DNA of 64,000 nucleotides, taken from NCBI GenBank assembly GCA_027574665.1, contig CM050651.1, forward strand, positions 10,913,501 through 10,977,500, written 5' to 3'. The stretch is from Rhynochetos jubatus. Lineage: Eukaryota; Chordata; Aves; Eurypygiformes; Rhynochetidae. The notes under the pieces were generated by a model, which saw nothing but the letters and a program-made list of their open reading frames with translations, made no database searches and was not told where the DNA came from. This document shows positions 14,122 to 25,110 of the stretch, in pieces; position 1 is the first letter of the stretch; each line of letters begins with the position of its first letter. Both the position numbers and the translations under genes were made by a program.

Positions 14122-15388
14122 TATGCTGTGAGAAGGCCTGCGAGACCGTAAGTCCAGTATTTGGTATCATCTGGAAAGAAGTCCAGTTTCACATCAAGTT
14201 CAGTCATGGGTCACTAACAGTCTCACACACTTTCTTACCCTGATTTAAATCAGGGTTGTGACTCAGCAAACATGAAGAGCTCTTCTGGACATGAAATGGA
14301 ATACAAAGCACAGGAGTGCTTCAGAAGACAGTTGGCCAGCGATTTCATATGGAGTACATTTGTGGGGGAGATTTAAGAAAGTTGAAAGTCTGACATGTGA
14401 AATGCTGATAACTGCTTGTCTGTCCTTCTGATGACAATTGCCACGTACTACACACAGAAATTCTATAAAGGTCACTGTAATGTGTAAATCAAAGACTTGG
14501 GAACTTCTGGCTGTTTCACTGTAAAAGGTAAAGTTTTCACACTCTGCGTGTTTTAAAATAAAACAGACAAGTGTCCTTCTCTCATTCTCATTGTCTGAAC
14601 ATTAGGGGTCTCCGAACATGCAACTGACAGCAAATTATCTTCAGATGTACAAAATGAATGCAAGTTAAATAGGGCATATTTAATACATGACTCAGCCAGG
14701 GACTGCTCAGCAATATGGCATAGAGCTGGAGAGTTAGTGCTACTCTTATTACTCTATAACTCTTAATAATAGCATATGCAGGGTGTTCTAAAAGTATTAA
14801 ATATTTTACTTGACATGATTTGGAGAAGAATTTCCAGACACTTAAAATGCCTAAAATTCTCCATATGAACGAATATCAGAACAACTAGAGAATATTACTT
14901 TTAGCCAAAAGCCATTTCTCTCTCATTCTGGCTCAACACTTACGCTGAACAAAACCCGATTTAATATTTCCTTTTCTTTTTGTTTAAACAAAAATGAATG
15001 CAAAACTGTATCCCACAGTAAGGTTCTGCTTAGAAAAAGCAATTTTATTTTCACTGACATCCACGTTCTGTGTCCAAAACAGTTGCATTAAACAGAGTTT
15101 AACCGAGAACTTCGCAGACTGTAGCTTTATTGAGAGAGAAAGGGAGACAGAAAGAGAAGAAAAGCTGGGCTAAGGGAGCTTCAGCTTTGAAGGTCCGCAG
15201 CGCCCCAGAGGCAAAAGCAGCAGGTATAATTCTGGTCTGACAGTGCCTTCCCTACTCAGCCCGCAGGTGTGAAAAGCTGACAGCTAATGAGGGGGAGAAA
15301 TAGGGGGCTAGGGTTAGGAGAGACACAAAACCAGAGCTGCAGCTGGAGTGGGGCTACACAGGGGCTGCCAAAGCAAGTGACACTCTCT

Positions 15389-15440
15389 ATATTTAGTATA
15401 TAATATACAGTATAGTATATATATTATATATATAGTATAT
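15389..15440. repeat. AT-rich simple repeat (TATA-type)
   Basis: An irregular TA/TATAG tract dominated by alternating T and A, directly after the purine-rich stretch at 15.1-15.4 kb. Confidence 0.85.
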
Positions 15441-15980
15441 TCTTTCTTCTTTCCAAGTGAAGTTACTAATTTAAATATTTATAATTGTTTTAAAAGACGG
15501 AATTATGAAAAGGTTTTCTTACTTTAAGGTGAGCTGCCAACAAAAGATATCATAGAATTTAGAGGAAATGAAATGAGCTGGATCCAAACTGGACCTTGTG
15601 GTACTATGTCCATCAGTGAACTGCCTGCTTTCCAACCCCTGATGATATTCCCCAATTCACTCCTGTGATTTGCTTAGATGTTCAAATAAGATTCCTGAAA
15701 ACACTGCACAACTTTGGCTCTTCTTCCCTTTGTTTCCACATTAACATTTACACTAAATGTTCAGTTCAGTACAATTCTCATTTAAAGCACCTGAGCTTCA
15801 TTATCTCATAGGTTTCAAAAGGCTTTGCAGGGCTCTTATTTTCCATATATCCATGTCAGTAATTTCTTTTTTACGCACCCATATTTATACATGCATATAC
15901 ACATGCAGGTGTGGTCACCTTGTAGTAAGAATGTGACTTTCATATTCAGAGGAAAAAAATCCTAGAAACCTCAAAGGGGT

Positions 15981-16006
15981 AAAAAAAAAATATATATATA
16001 TATATT
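15981..16006. repeat. A10 followed by (TA)n
   Basis: Ten A followed by about eight TA dinucleotides. It is a simple repeat with no element recognised next to it. Confidence 0.9.
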
Positions 16007-17421
16007 ACCACACAGCCTAAATACAAGTATAAATCCTAAACTCAAGCTGACCCAAGTGTTTCAATTTGAAAAAGCTGCGTATTCTCCAGTGGCAGAGCTA
16101 AGGATCTGCTTGTGCCACGCTTCTGTGGTGCACACGCTTGCACAGACACAAGTTTCCCACCCAACCTCTATCACTGCCCTGAAGACTTGCTGTAAGAGGT
16201 ATGCAGGTCTTCAAAAAACACCTAAGAACACTGCAGTTAAAAAAGTACTGATTTCTGTGAACATTAGATTCCAATAAACTGCAAGTGAAGGCTATGCAAT
16301 TGTATTTAAGATACCATAGGTGATGTGTATTTGGCGGTGTACGTAATCGTGTGAAATTTAAGGCTCAAAATATGCATCAAATGGTTATTCTGTGTCCTGA
16401 TTGCGAGCAGTAAACTCCCAAAATAGAAATTATTTTTTGTTTGAAATGTCTGAAAGCATTTTAAGTGAAAGGCCTTCATTACTCAACATAAACTGTCAGA
16501 TGTTAAGACTCAACTTAAACGAAGAAATTTAAAGCAGTGAAAAAGATCCATGCTATTCTTTTGTTTCCAGCAGAAGAAAAATCAGACCACAACATCACTT
16601 TCTAGCCCGCCTGCACAGCTACAGGTAGCTAATAACTGTGTCAGAAAGTGAAACAAATGGGCAGTTGATTGGGACTCATTGAGATGCACATGGTGCAGCG
16701 GGAAATTCCAGCACAGTCTGTTTCACCCAGTGTCCTACTTCAGTTCCATTACAAGTGACACAACAGCGTTAAGGAAGGCACTTCCAGCTCTTAGAACCAC
16801 ATTATAAGCTAGTAATCAATTATTTATTGAACAGAGACAAACAAAAAGGCTTTCACTACACTAGTGCAGTATTCATCAAAGCCTCAGCTGTTAAAGCAGC
16901 TGGAAGAAGTTAGGAAACAAAACACTTGCACTTTACTCCAAGTTTTTCCACAAAACTACCTTTTATAGCCAATTCTGATTTAAGGGTACCAAATTCTGTA
17001 AATCATTTGCAACTGCCTTTTGAAATTATCTTGCTAATAACGCTAAGCAAGAATATATGGAATTTAGTTTATGTCTTGTTTTAATATAGAGACTAACACC
17101 AAAAAAATAACTACCTTACAAAAAGACAGATTTACAGTGCATAATTTCAAGTTAAAAAAAAAAGTTCTGTTTGTTTTTTCTGGTTTAAAGCAGTGCCATG
17201 TGGTTTTAGTTTATTTTTTAATTTGCTTATTTATACGTTTATTACAACTAATGAAAAGTCAGCACTTAGAGTTATCACTACAGCATTAGATCCTTCATTT
17301 AAAACACTAATGAAGTTCAACACTCATTAGGACAATATATTTCCTGCAGCCTACTAGATGTCTTTTGGATCCTAGGAAGCTACTATTATCTCCTTCTGCC
17401 CATCCGAAAACCTAAAGGGAG

Positions 17422-18010
17422 TATCATGGTTTAATCCCAGACAGCAGCTAAGCACCACACGGCTGCTCGCTCGCTCACTCCCCACTCCAGCAGGACGGGG
17501 GAGAGAATCAGAAGGGTAAAACTGCAAAAATTCATGGGTTGAGATAAAGACAGTTTAATAAGCAAAGCAAAAGATGTGCATAGAAGCAAAGCAAAACAAG
17601 GAATTCATTCACCACTTCCCATGGGCAGGCAGGTGTTCAGCCAACTCCAGGAAAGCAGGGCTCCATCATGAATAACAGTTACTTGGGAAGATAGACACCA
17701 TCACTCAGAAAAGTTCTCCTCTTCCTTCTGCTTCCCCCAGCTTTATAACATGAGCATGATGTCATATCGTATGGGATATCCCTTTGGTCAGTTGGGATTG
17801 GGTGTCCCAGCTGTGTCGCCTTCCAGCTTCTTGTGCACCCCCATCCCACTCACTCGGGGTAGTGTAAGGAGCAGAAAAGGCCTTGACCCTGGGTAAGCAC
17901 TGCTCAGCAATTAACAGACATCCCTGTGTTATCAGCACTGTTTTCAGCATAAATCCAAAACACAGCCCCATACTAGCTACCCTGAAGAAAATTAACTCTA
18001 TTCCAGTACA
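17422..18010 (-). mobile_element. Solo LTR of an avian ERVL-type endogenous retrovirus (fossil)
   Basis: About 590 bp that I recognise as a common avian LTR. The plus strand starts with the catggttta block and the AAGCACCACACGGC block, passes the ttgagataaagacagttta and aggaattcattcac blocks, and ends in the GAAAATTAACTCTATTCCAG block. Read on the minus strand it has the order expected of an LTR, with a TATA-like ttataaag (complement of 17741-17748) followed by an attaaa poly-A-type signal. No internal retroviral sequence and no partner LTR lie nearby, so this is a solo LTR left by recombination between the two LTRs. The ends are worn and no clean flanking duplication is visible, which suggests an old, fixed copy. 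The ERVL family assignment is from memory. Confidence 0.85.
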
Positions 18011-18935
18011 GGAACAAAGTGATAGATCTGGGATTAGCAAACAAGAACTATTGCATTAATTCCAACGTGCTAGAAACACAGTTTCCTCCAAGAGAGTGTG
18101 TTCATGTATATATATGAATTTATGTACTACTGTATATATTAATATGCATGTGAATTTATATGGATATGTAACCAAGAGCAATAACATCAGCAGGACTGTC
18201 TGCCAAGAGAAGCAACAGTTGGTACCATAGCAAGTCAGAGATGCTGATAAAGGGTTAACAGTAAAAACCTAGTCAAATGAGATTACATCTGATACAAGAC
18301 TACACGTGAGCAACACATGTGTGAATGGGAAGTTTATGGTAACTCAAAACTTTCCACCAGAAGACAGCACCAGCACTTACATGATCCTCTTTTCTGAGGT
18401 TTCCTTGAAAGCTGTGGAGAGGATATGTACTCCTTACACTTTCAGTGGTAAACAAAACACTGTCTCCTTGTGTTGTCCTCCAGGAGTACAGGCAGACTAC
18501 ATCTAACCACAGCCCAGGAAAAGGTGACATGAAATTAACTTTCTAGTCATCGATAGAAAAATAAATGTGTGTGTTGGCATTACACAAATTGAAAGAGCGG
18601 GTTAAGAGCTCCCCAGCTCAACACACTCAGGTGTGCTCTCCTTCTCTCCCTTGCATTCATTCTCACCTACTGTATATTATTTCAACCAGGACCCAGTATT
18701 AGTTTATTTCTGGTGCTGTACTTGTTACGGTGCAAATCCATTGCTTTTCCCATCTGAGGGACATCAAGGAATGTGAGTATAAATTAACTGAGTGCCAGTT
18801 CTTCCTAAAGTGACAGTGTTTACACAGCATTATTATTAAAGTGCTGATATTTAGCAAATATCCTTCTATTGACTCACAGAGCATCTTTAAAACAGTAATA
18901 AAGCAAAAAAACCAAGAGCATTACATATAAAGCAA
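18011..18935. other. Non-coding spacer between solo LTR and CR1
   Basis: About 920 bp of AT-rich DNA with no gene. It contains a TA-rich stretch (18100-18172) in which two related segments, with cores gaatttatgt and gaatttatat, occur about 38 bp apart. Confidence 0.7.
18100..18172. repeat. TA-rich imperfect repeat
   Basis: Alternating TA tracts with two degenerate copies of a gaatttat-containing unit. It is low-complexity sequence about 90 bp past the solo LTR. Confidence 0.7.
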
Positions 18936-19423
18936 AGAAGCCAACAGCATCCTGGGCTGTACCGACAGGAGCACATCCAGTCAATGGAGGGAAAGCTTAC
19001 CCTCTTCTGCCCAGCACTCATAGATCCCACCTGGCATAGTGTCCAATTTTGGGTCCCTCAATATGGAAAATATCAATAAAGTGGAGCTAGGGCTGGGGCG
19101 GGGGAGAGGAGAGGCAGGTGAGAGGGCAGTGCCAGACTCACAGCATGGCAGGAGGACAAGAGGCAGTGGACATGAGTTGAAGCAAGAGAGGTCCACATGG
19201 GATAGGAAGAGGAGCTTTTCCCCCAGGACAACAGGTAGGCAAGGGAAGAGGCTGCCCAGGGAGGTTGAGCAGGCTTCACCCTGGGAGGTTATCCATGTTA
19301 TTTGGTTACCTGACTGAATAAAGCTCTGGTCTGATCTCAGAGCTGCCCCTGCCACGGGGGCAGAGCTGCCCTAGAACAGCAGGCTAAAGATCTCTCGAGA
19401 TCCCTTCCAACCTGAGTTAACGC
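18936..19423 (+). mobile_element. CR1 LINE 3'-end fragment, more diverged subfamily
   Basis: The start, gaagccaacagcatcctggg, followed by the cagcactcat...gtgtccaattttgggtccct blocks, matches the end of CR1 ORF2 and the start of its 3' UTR in sense orientation. Further on are the gtggagctagggctgggg region, the aggctgcccagggaggttg block, the ggtctgatctcagagctg block and the terminal gatcccttccaacctgagtt. The element is on the plus strand, about 490 bp, 5'-truncated and visibly more worn than the other three copies. Its 3' end (gatctctcgagatcccttcc) belongs to the subfamily that ends with a CTAGAGGTCCCTTCCAACC-type motif, unlike the GGCCTTTAAGGTCCCTTCC ending of the others. Open frames on either strand here are repeat-derived. 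Confidence 0.88.
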
Positions 19424-21293
19424 ATATTTAGTTTGAGACACTTCAGTGCCATTTCGATTTCCATTGTGCTACAGTCTAGAGAAACTTGTGACACACAAAT
19501 AGGGTGTCAAACACTTTGTAGATGGGAAGAAACAACACTGATGGATTCTGACCAAGAAAATATTCATGCCACATCATACTAAAAAAACCCCTCACAAACA
19601 ACCCCCAAACCAACAAGAAAACACAAACAGTTGGGTAGTTACTCAATCAACTAAAAAAAAATACCTATTTTAAAAGCATCGTATCAATTTTATGAACAAA
19701 GCAAATGGAAGAAAATGAAACATAAGTATTCACAGGATGCAATTTTTGGAAATGATAAAACCCCCCAAACTAGAAATGTTAGGCTATGTGTGGCACGTCA
19801 GAGAACATCATTAACAAAGTGAAGAGAGGGAAAAGGAGTTATTTTACTTAAGCATTACTTTTCTTACCTATATACTTTTCTCACCTATATTTATATATAA
19901 TCATCTACTGCTGTTTTTTTCTGGTTCTGCCTTTTTAAAAAGGAAAATTGCCTCCCAGTTCTTGACTTTCAGAAGAAACAGTATAATAATTTATTAAACA
20001 CTGATTCTTTCTGGTTCTTCTTGCATAATGTTTATGGATAAATGTCAACAAAAGGAGCATAACAGACAAAAAAGCACTTTTTGTCTTCCTATGTATATAA
20101 ATTATTTTTCAGGCTAGAAAACATACAATAGATCTTTTATTCTCCTGCCTGCCTGCTTTATTATTCTAATCCTAAACCAAAATATAATTAGGAAAAACCA
20201 TTTTCAGCTTTGACTGCTACCTCCCCTCTAAGAAAAGCATTGTATTAAGAGATTGACCTTTGGAAACAATATCCCTAACCCTGTATAGCTTTTACTATAA
20301 TATACAGGTATGGAGTGAAAAATTTCATTTCTCATGAGACTAGACACTTGCCTAAAAGCCAAGAAAAATACCCAAATCTGTGTTTTCACCCTAAGGAAGA
20401 AAGAGATCACCACAGTAAGAGCAGTAATGAAACTGCCAGGTTTGTTTTAATTCCGGACAAGAAGTCTCATGCATGATACGCTCACCCGTGACCTGGACTC
20501 TCAGCATCACAAGCAGCAGTGTGATTAGACCCCAGCCTGTTTGGGAAAGGCACTCAGGGCCACACACCAAGCCCCTGCTTCAAACATCTCCATGGTGTTG
20601 GCTAGAGCTTGTCAATGCACTATGTTGAACCTAAACAATGTGTTACCGTTAGCATTCTTTTAAGCTAACAGCATTAATGTGAGATTTTTAAGGTCACTGC
20701 AAAAGGCATTAGTGCTGCAAAATGATGTAGCCCCAAAGCCATTTCTCTAGTAAGAGAAAAGAATGAGACTGATGATCCACAGAGCATCTCTGGACTAGGA
20801 GGGAGGAGTGGGTTGATTCTGTTTTATCTAACTCCAAGGATCAGAGGATATGAACAGTCCTTATTTTACCCCTCTGGAATCCTAGCACTCTGAACTACAA
20901 AGCCAGCCTTTTAAAGAATGTATATTTAGGTGTTTTAATGCATTGCGCTTTTCCCATCTGTTCCTCCTCTGCCTCTCAATTTGATAGCTCAGGGATCCAC
21001 CCTATCCTTCCAAAACAATTTGTATTGAGTGCTCTCTAAGCTGTAGATTATGAAACACATTTGCTGAACTCTCTCAGTCAAGAATAATGTAATTAAGCTG
21101 GACCACCTTCAGCGATTTAACTTAGAGGCATGTCAGGGTATATACTGCTTGATTCACACAAGCTCGATGGATGCTGAACTTCTGAATCACGGATTAGCTG
21201 CAGCACTCATGAAAACCTTTGGGCTTGCAGGAAAGTTTTATGCCAGATGAAGCAATGGGAATCCAGTGCTGACCCAATGAAGGCATGGAATGC

Positions 21294-21305
21294 GCACGTA
21301 CGTGC
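21294..21305. promoter_or_regulatory. CpG-containing 12-bp palindrome with two ACGTG cores
   Basis: gcacgtacgtgc is a perfect palindrome with two CpGs. It presents CACGT at 21295-21299 and ACGTG at 21300-21304, the core bound by bHLH-PAS factors such as HIF. The flanks (about 21040-21380) are rich in homeodomain-like and E-box-like words such as taattaag and cagctg-type sites. Binding is an inference from the motif only. Confidence 0.3.
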
Positions 21306-22369
21306 AGGCTGGTGCATTTGAAATGCGCAGCATTTGGTCAGAAGAGAATTATACATCAGCGCTGTTTCTCATAAAAATCACCTTATTTTCAAAAAATGCA
21401 AGTTACTAATGTGATGAACAGGCACTATCCACATTTAAAAACTGAATCACTGTGATTTCCAAAACGTTTCACCAGCTTAAATTTACAAGAGCCACATTTG
21501 CACGTAGCCTGAGAAGCTTACAGACACACATTTTAATATATGCGTTTTTAATTGGCTCAGTCTTCTTCAGGCATGGAAAGTCATTACAAAGTACTAAATT
21601 GTTGCTTTCCCATGATACAATAAGACACTGAAAATAAAATACTCCTCTATAAAATAAGTAGGAAATGTCAAACATTGGATAAACTAATGAATGGCATTGA
21701 AGTGAGGAGTTATGTAAGAGTTAACAGGGTGCATTTCCAGCTAAGCTGAGACCTTCAGGGCTAGATTGAAGCACAAGTCTAAAAATGGACAGAAGGAGAA
21801 AGAAGGGATAAAACCAGAGAAGAACAAGAAAATACAAACCCTAAAAGGTACCTTTTCTGCCCCAAAACATTAGGTAGGTGTGTTACTTTATTACTAAATA
21901 TATTTCTTTGATGCATTTCATTATGGCTCAAGCCCAAAGGTTGCTCATTAAATTAAACAAGTCTTGCTACCATTCCCCCCTCCAAAAAAATTAAGAAAAG
22001 GAAATGCTGTCAAAGGACACAAGTTTGGTGGGTAAGAAAGGACAGGAGAAAAGAAGAGGGAACAAGTGACTGTTCTGATACTAGACAACTGGAAATCTGC
22101 AACTGCAGAATTAGTATTTTCATTAAGTAAAGCTGAAAACATCATGGAGAAGAAATTCACAGATCTTTCAACAAGTAGTCTGTGGCAACAACTAAGATCT
22201 CTAAATCTATCTGCTTTGGTTATGCATGTTGCCAGCATATAAAGGTAAGAGACTGCAGGACCAGTTCTTTGAAGAGACAAGATGATTTGGTTTAAAAATC
22301 CAGACAGATCTGGGATTGTCTAACTAGGATTAAGTCTCAGCAATATCAAAGTCATGTGACCTCCAGACT

Positions 22370-22680
22370 GCCTTTCCAGCCTAGACTTGGCGCAACCCCA
22401 TCCCCATCACCCTGCCTGGCCACCCCCTCACTAGGCCTGATCCTGAGCCCCACCCATGGACTAACATCTCATCCTGGCCTCAGCCTGTGACAGGGAGGTG
22501 CCAGATTACGAGTACTTGGGCTGCTGTCGGCTGCCTTGCTCCCTGGCTGGAGCACTGCGATGGGCTCTGGCCCATCTGGTCCCTGCCCTGTCCTGATGGA
22601 CCCCAGGGGAACCCTGGCTGGTCCTGGCCCTAGGCAGCCGCCTGCCCTCCAGGCACCCTGGAAAACTGTCTTCAAGATTA
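22370..22680. other. GC-rich island, unclassified
   Basis: About 300 bp of C/G-rich sequence with repeated ctggtcctgg/ctggctgg words in otherwise AT-rich DNA. CpGs are few, so it is not a CpG island. The texture resembles degraded avian repeat DNA and shares short words with the block at 31.9-32.25 kb, but I cannot assign a family. Confidence 0.35.
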
Positions 22681-24639
22681 ACAGCATGTAACAACGTTTG
22701 ATTGAAAAGTGGTCCTTTCCATGAGCTCACTTGAATCTTGGCTAGGGAGAACATGTAAAAGTATCTTTCCATTAAATACCTTTGTGACAGTTCATACGAC
22801 ATAATCATACGTTATCTTTTGTCCTTTTCTTTTCAATCTAGTTAATTACTCCTGTAGATTTTATCTGCTCATATACAGAAAGAAATGTTACAGACTTCTC
22901 AAATAACTCTGCAGGATAAATGATGTATTTTACTAGAGAAAAAACTTTGACAAATGTCAGTCACATACTGAAAACCACTTCAAAGAGAATTCTGAAAACT
23001 CAAGATACAAATGCCATCATAGCAAGATGCTTAACATTTTCCCATCACTCACAGAAATGCATTGTATAGGCAGTTCTACAACCAAATTGACCATAATCCA
23101 ACACATTATGTGCATTTGTTTTTAAGTAAATATATTATATAGTCAGAGAGTGACAGCGAAAATTCACAAGTTCTACTTCGCAAGTATTAATTCTACTTTT
23201 CTGTTTTCTTGTAAAAGATTTTTCTTTTACAAGCTAAGCCTCAGATCAGAAGACTGTTACAGCCTAAATGTATACTGAAGTTGGCATGGTAGGTAGCAGA
23301 GGGGTAGCCCAATGGGATGCAGGGGAAAAGATTGCACAGCAGAGAACACAGTCCCCTTACTATCTCACCTGGAGCCCAGCCCATCAGGGCTGTCCTCATG
23401 GGGCTCTACAGTGCCTCTTACCAGGAAAATGCTGTGGTAAATCAACTCTGATTAGGTATTGATACCAATAATTTCATTTCCTGTAGGAGGTAAAAATAGG
23501 AATGTGATTTCTAGGTGTGCAAGAGTAATAAGATAGTCTTACTAGATTTCATATATGCCAAAGAGTATAATTAACTAAATAAATAATTAAGAATTCCTTA
23601 AACTTATTTTTGTCTATTTAAACTTGATATTCCAAAAAATCGTACCTAGCACAGTCACCTGCAGATTCTGCTCGTGGAAAAGGAGAGGCAGTCAGTGCAG
23701 AGTGAAGACGTAGGGCTTTGTAATAGAAATGCTGAGACTAGTATGAAGGAAAAATGGATGGAAATGTCTGTATGCAAAAGCACCAGGAGAAGTACCAGAG
23801 CAAGGCTTAGGAGAATGGCCAGTATTGGTAAGGAAGGCCATGAGCCCCAGCCCCTGCTCCCAGGACACTGCTCCCAGCTGTGAAGCTGAGGATGGTGCTG
23901 TTTGCTACATCCCGCAAGCCTGTGCTCCAGTAAAACCACCTCACAGACGACTCACCAGCACAGACTCTGCATCCTAGCAGCGTGGTGACAACAAGGTTGC
24001 AGCATGCCACACATACCATTCCTTGTGCTGGTAGCCCCAAAAGAAAACAGACTATTGGCGTATTTTTCAAGCATATTCTGAAGTAAAACAGCTAATGGGC
24101 AGCAGCAGGTTATCCAGAGTAATCCTTGAAAGACATAAAATCACTAACAGTTGTCTCATCACCAACTGCCATCCTGATGTACACAAGATTTCATGATACT
24201 TTTGCCTTCTAAAAGGTTAGCCTCTACTCACCAAATCTGCAATACTCAATTTTATCCTGTTTTATACAGCCATCACAGACAGTGGCATTTCCCCATAAGC
24301 TGCATATCCTAACAGACAACAGATCTGCAGAAGACATAGTTTATATCAGTTCAGAAGACATTGTTTTATCTACGTATCTATCCACCTCTGGCATCATCAG
24401 AGAGCAAACATCATTTTGGATCTAGCTTGCAGACTGAAATTCAAGGAGGAACTAACAAACTTTCAACTCACTGCTCATGAAATTACTATTTTACTTCTGT
24501 GGGAAACATTCAGCATAGCACAGGATGCAAAACATGAAGCAGTTCTGGCAAGGAAAATGTTAATGAAAAATATAGCGTTTAAAGAATTTTAACAGAAACC
24601 AAAGAAGTCATACTTAAATTGTATTTCTGTAAAACAAAC

Positions 24640-25110
24640 TCACCCAAGGACAAGGATTTAACCTGATTTAGTGTAGCTCAAGGATCAATCTGTTTTAATC
24701 TATTATTCTGTCACTATAGATTGGTGGATTGATCGCATCTTGAGTTGAGCTTTACTTGCCAGCGAGCACAAAGTAATCTGTCCAATTGGTTTCACTAGCA
24801 TACAGTCACCAAGCACTAACTAGATCTGATCGATATCCCCTACAGTGTAACAGCTGCTGTGTTTATCATGCTCGGGACTTCAGAAGTGACAAATCAGCGT
24901 CAGCACAGTTTAGCAGTGATGCCTCAAGTGGTGCACCATGCAAAGCATGTCTAGTAAGAGTGGCTCAAATGAGACACCTTCATAGGGCTTTTGTTCATGA
25001 GCTCCCATTACAGTTTTGCTCTAGCACGAAGAAAAGGCCTCTGTCAGCAAGGAAGATGTTATTTGGATACTCAAGTTTTGCAATTTATTATTATAAGCCC
25101 AGTTAATTAT
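24640..25110. promoter_or_regulatory. Candidate conserved non-coding element
   Basis: A dense series of homeodomain/PBX-type words (ttttaatctatta, attggtggattgatcgc, gatctgatcgatatcc) and a CCAAT box (tccaattgg at 24781-24789), then a run with moderate GC and no low complexity, ending in an AT-rich stretch with ttaattat. The stretch also has an open frame of about 106 codons on the plus strand (24786-25106), but codon use is not convincing. Conservation is what I would expect, not something I can see. Confidence 0.25.

Larger units (their letters stand above)
7363..17421. other. Non-coding interval, no gene recognised
   Basis: AT-rich sequence between the first CR1 and the LTR. It holds simple repeats (annotated separately), a purine-rich, GC-richer stretch at about 15120-15370, and a small tandem duplication at 14055-14121. 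An acceptor-like polypyrimidine-AG occurs at about 13235-13256, but the frame that follows is short and unrecognised. No promoter, RNA gene or conserved domain is visible. Confidence 0.65.

Noticed and set aside
15307-15320. ctagggttagg, a telomere-like word
   Set aside because: Only one to one and a half TTAGGG units; not an interstitial telomere array.
15120-15370. Purine-rich, GC-richer stretch as a possible CpG-island promoter
   Set aside because: Very few CpGs and no initiator or open frame that follows.
18981-19355. 124-codon minus-strand frame and a 92-codon plus-strand frame
   Set aside because: Both lie in the worn CR1 copy.
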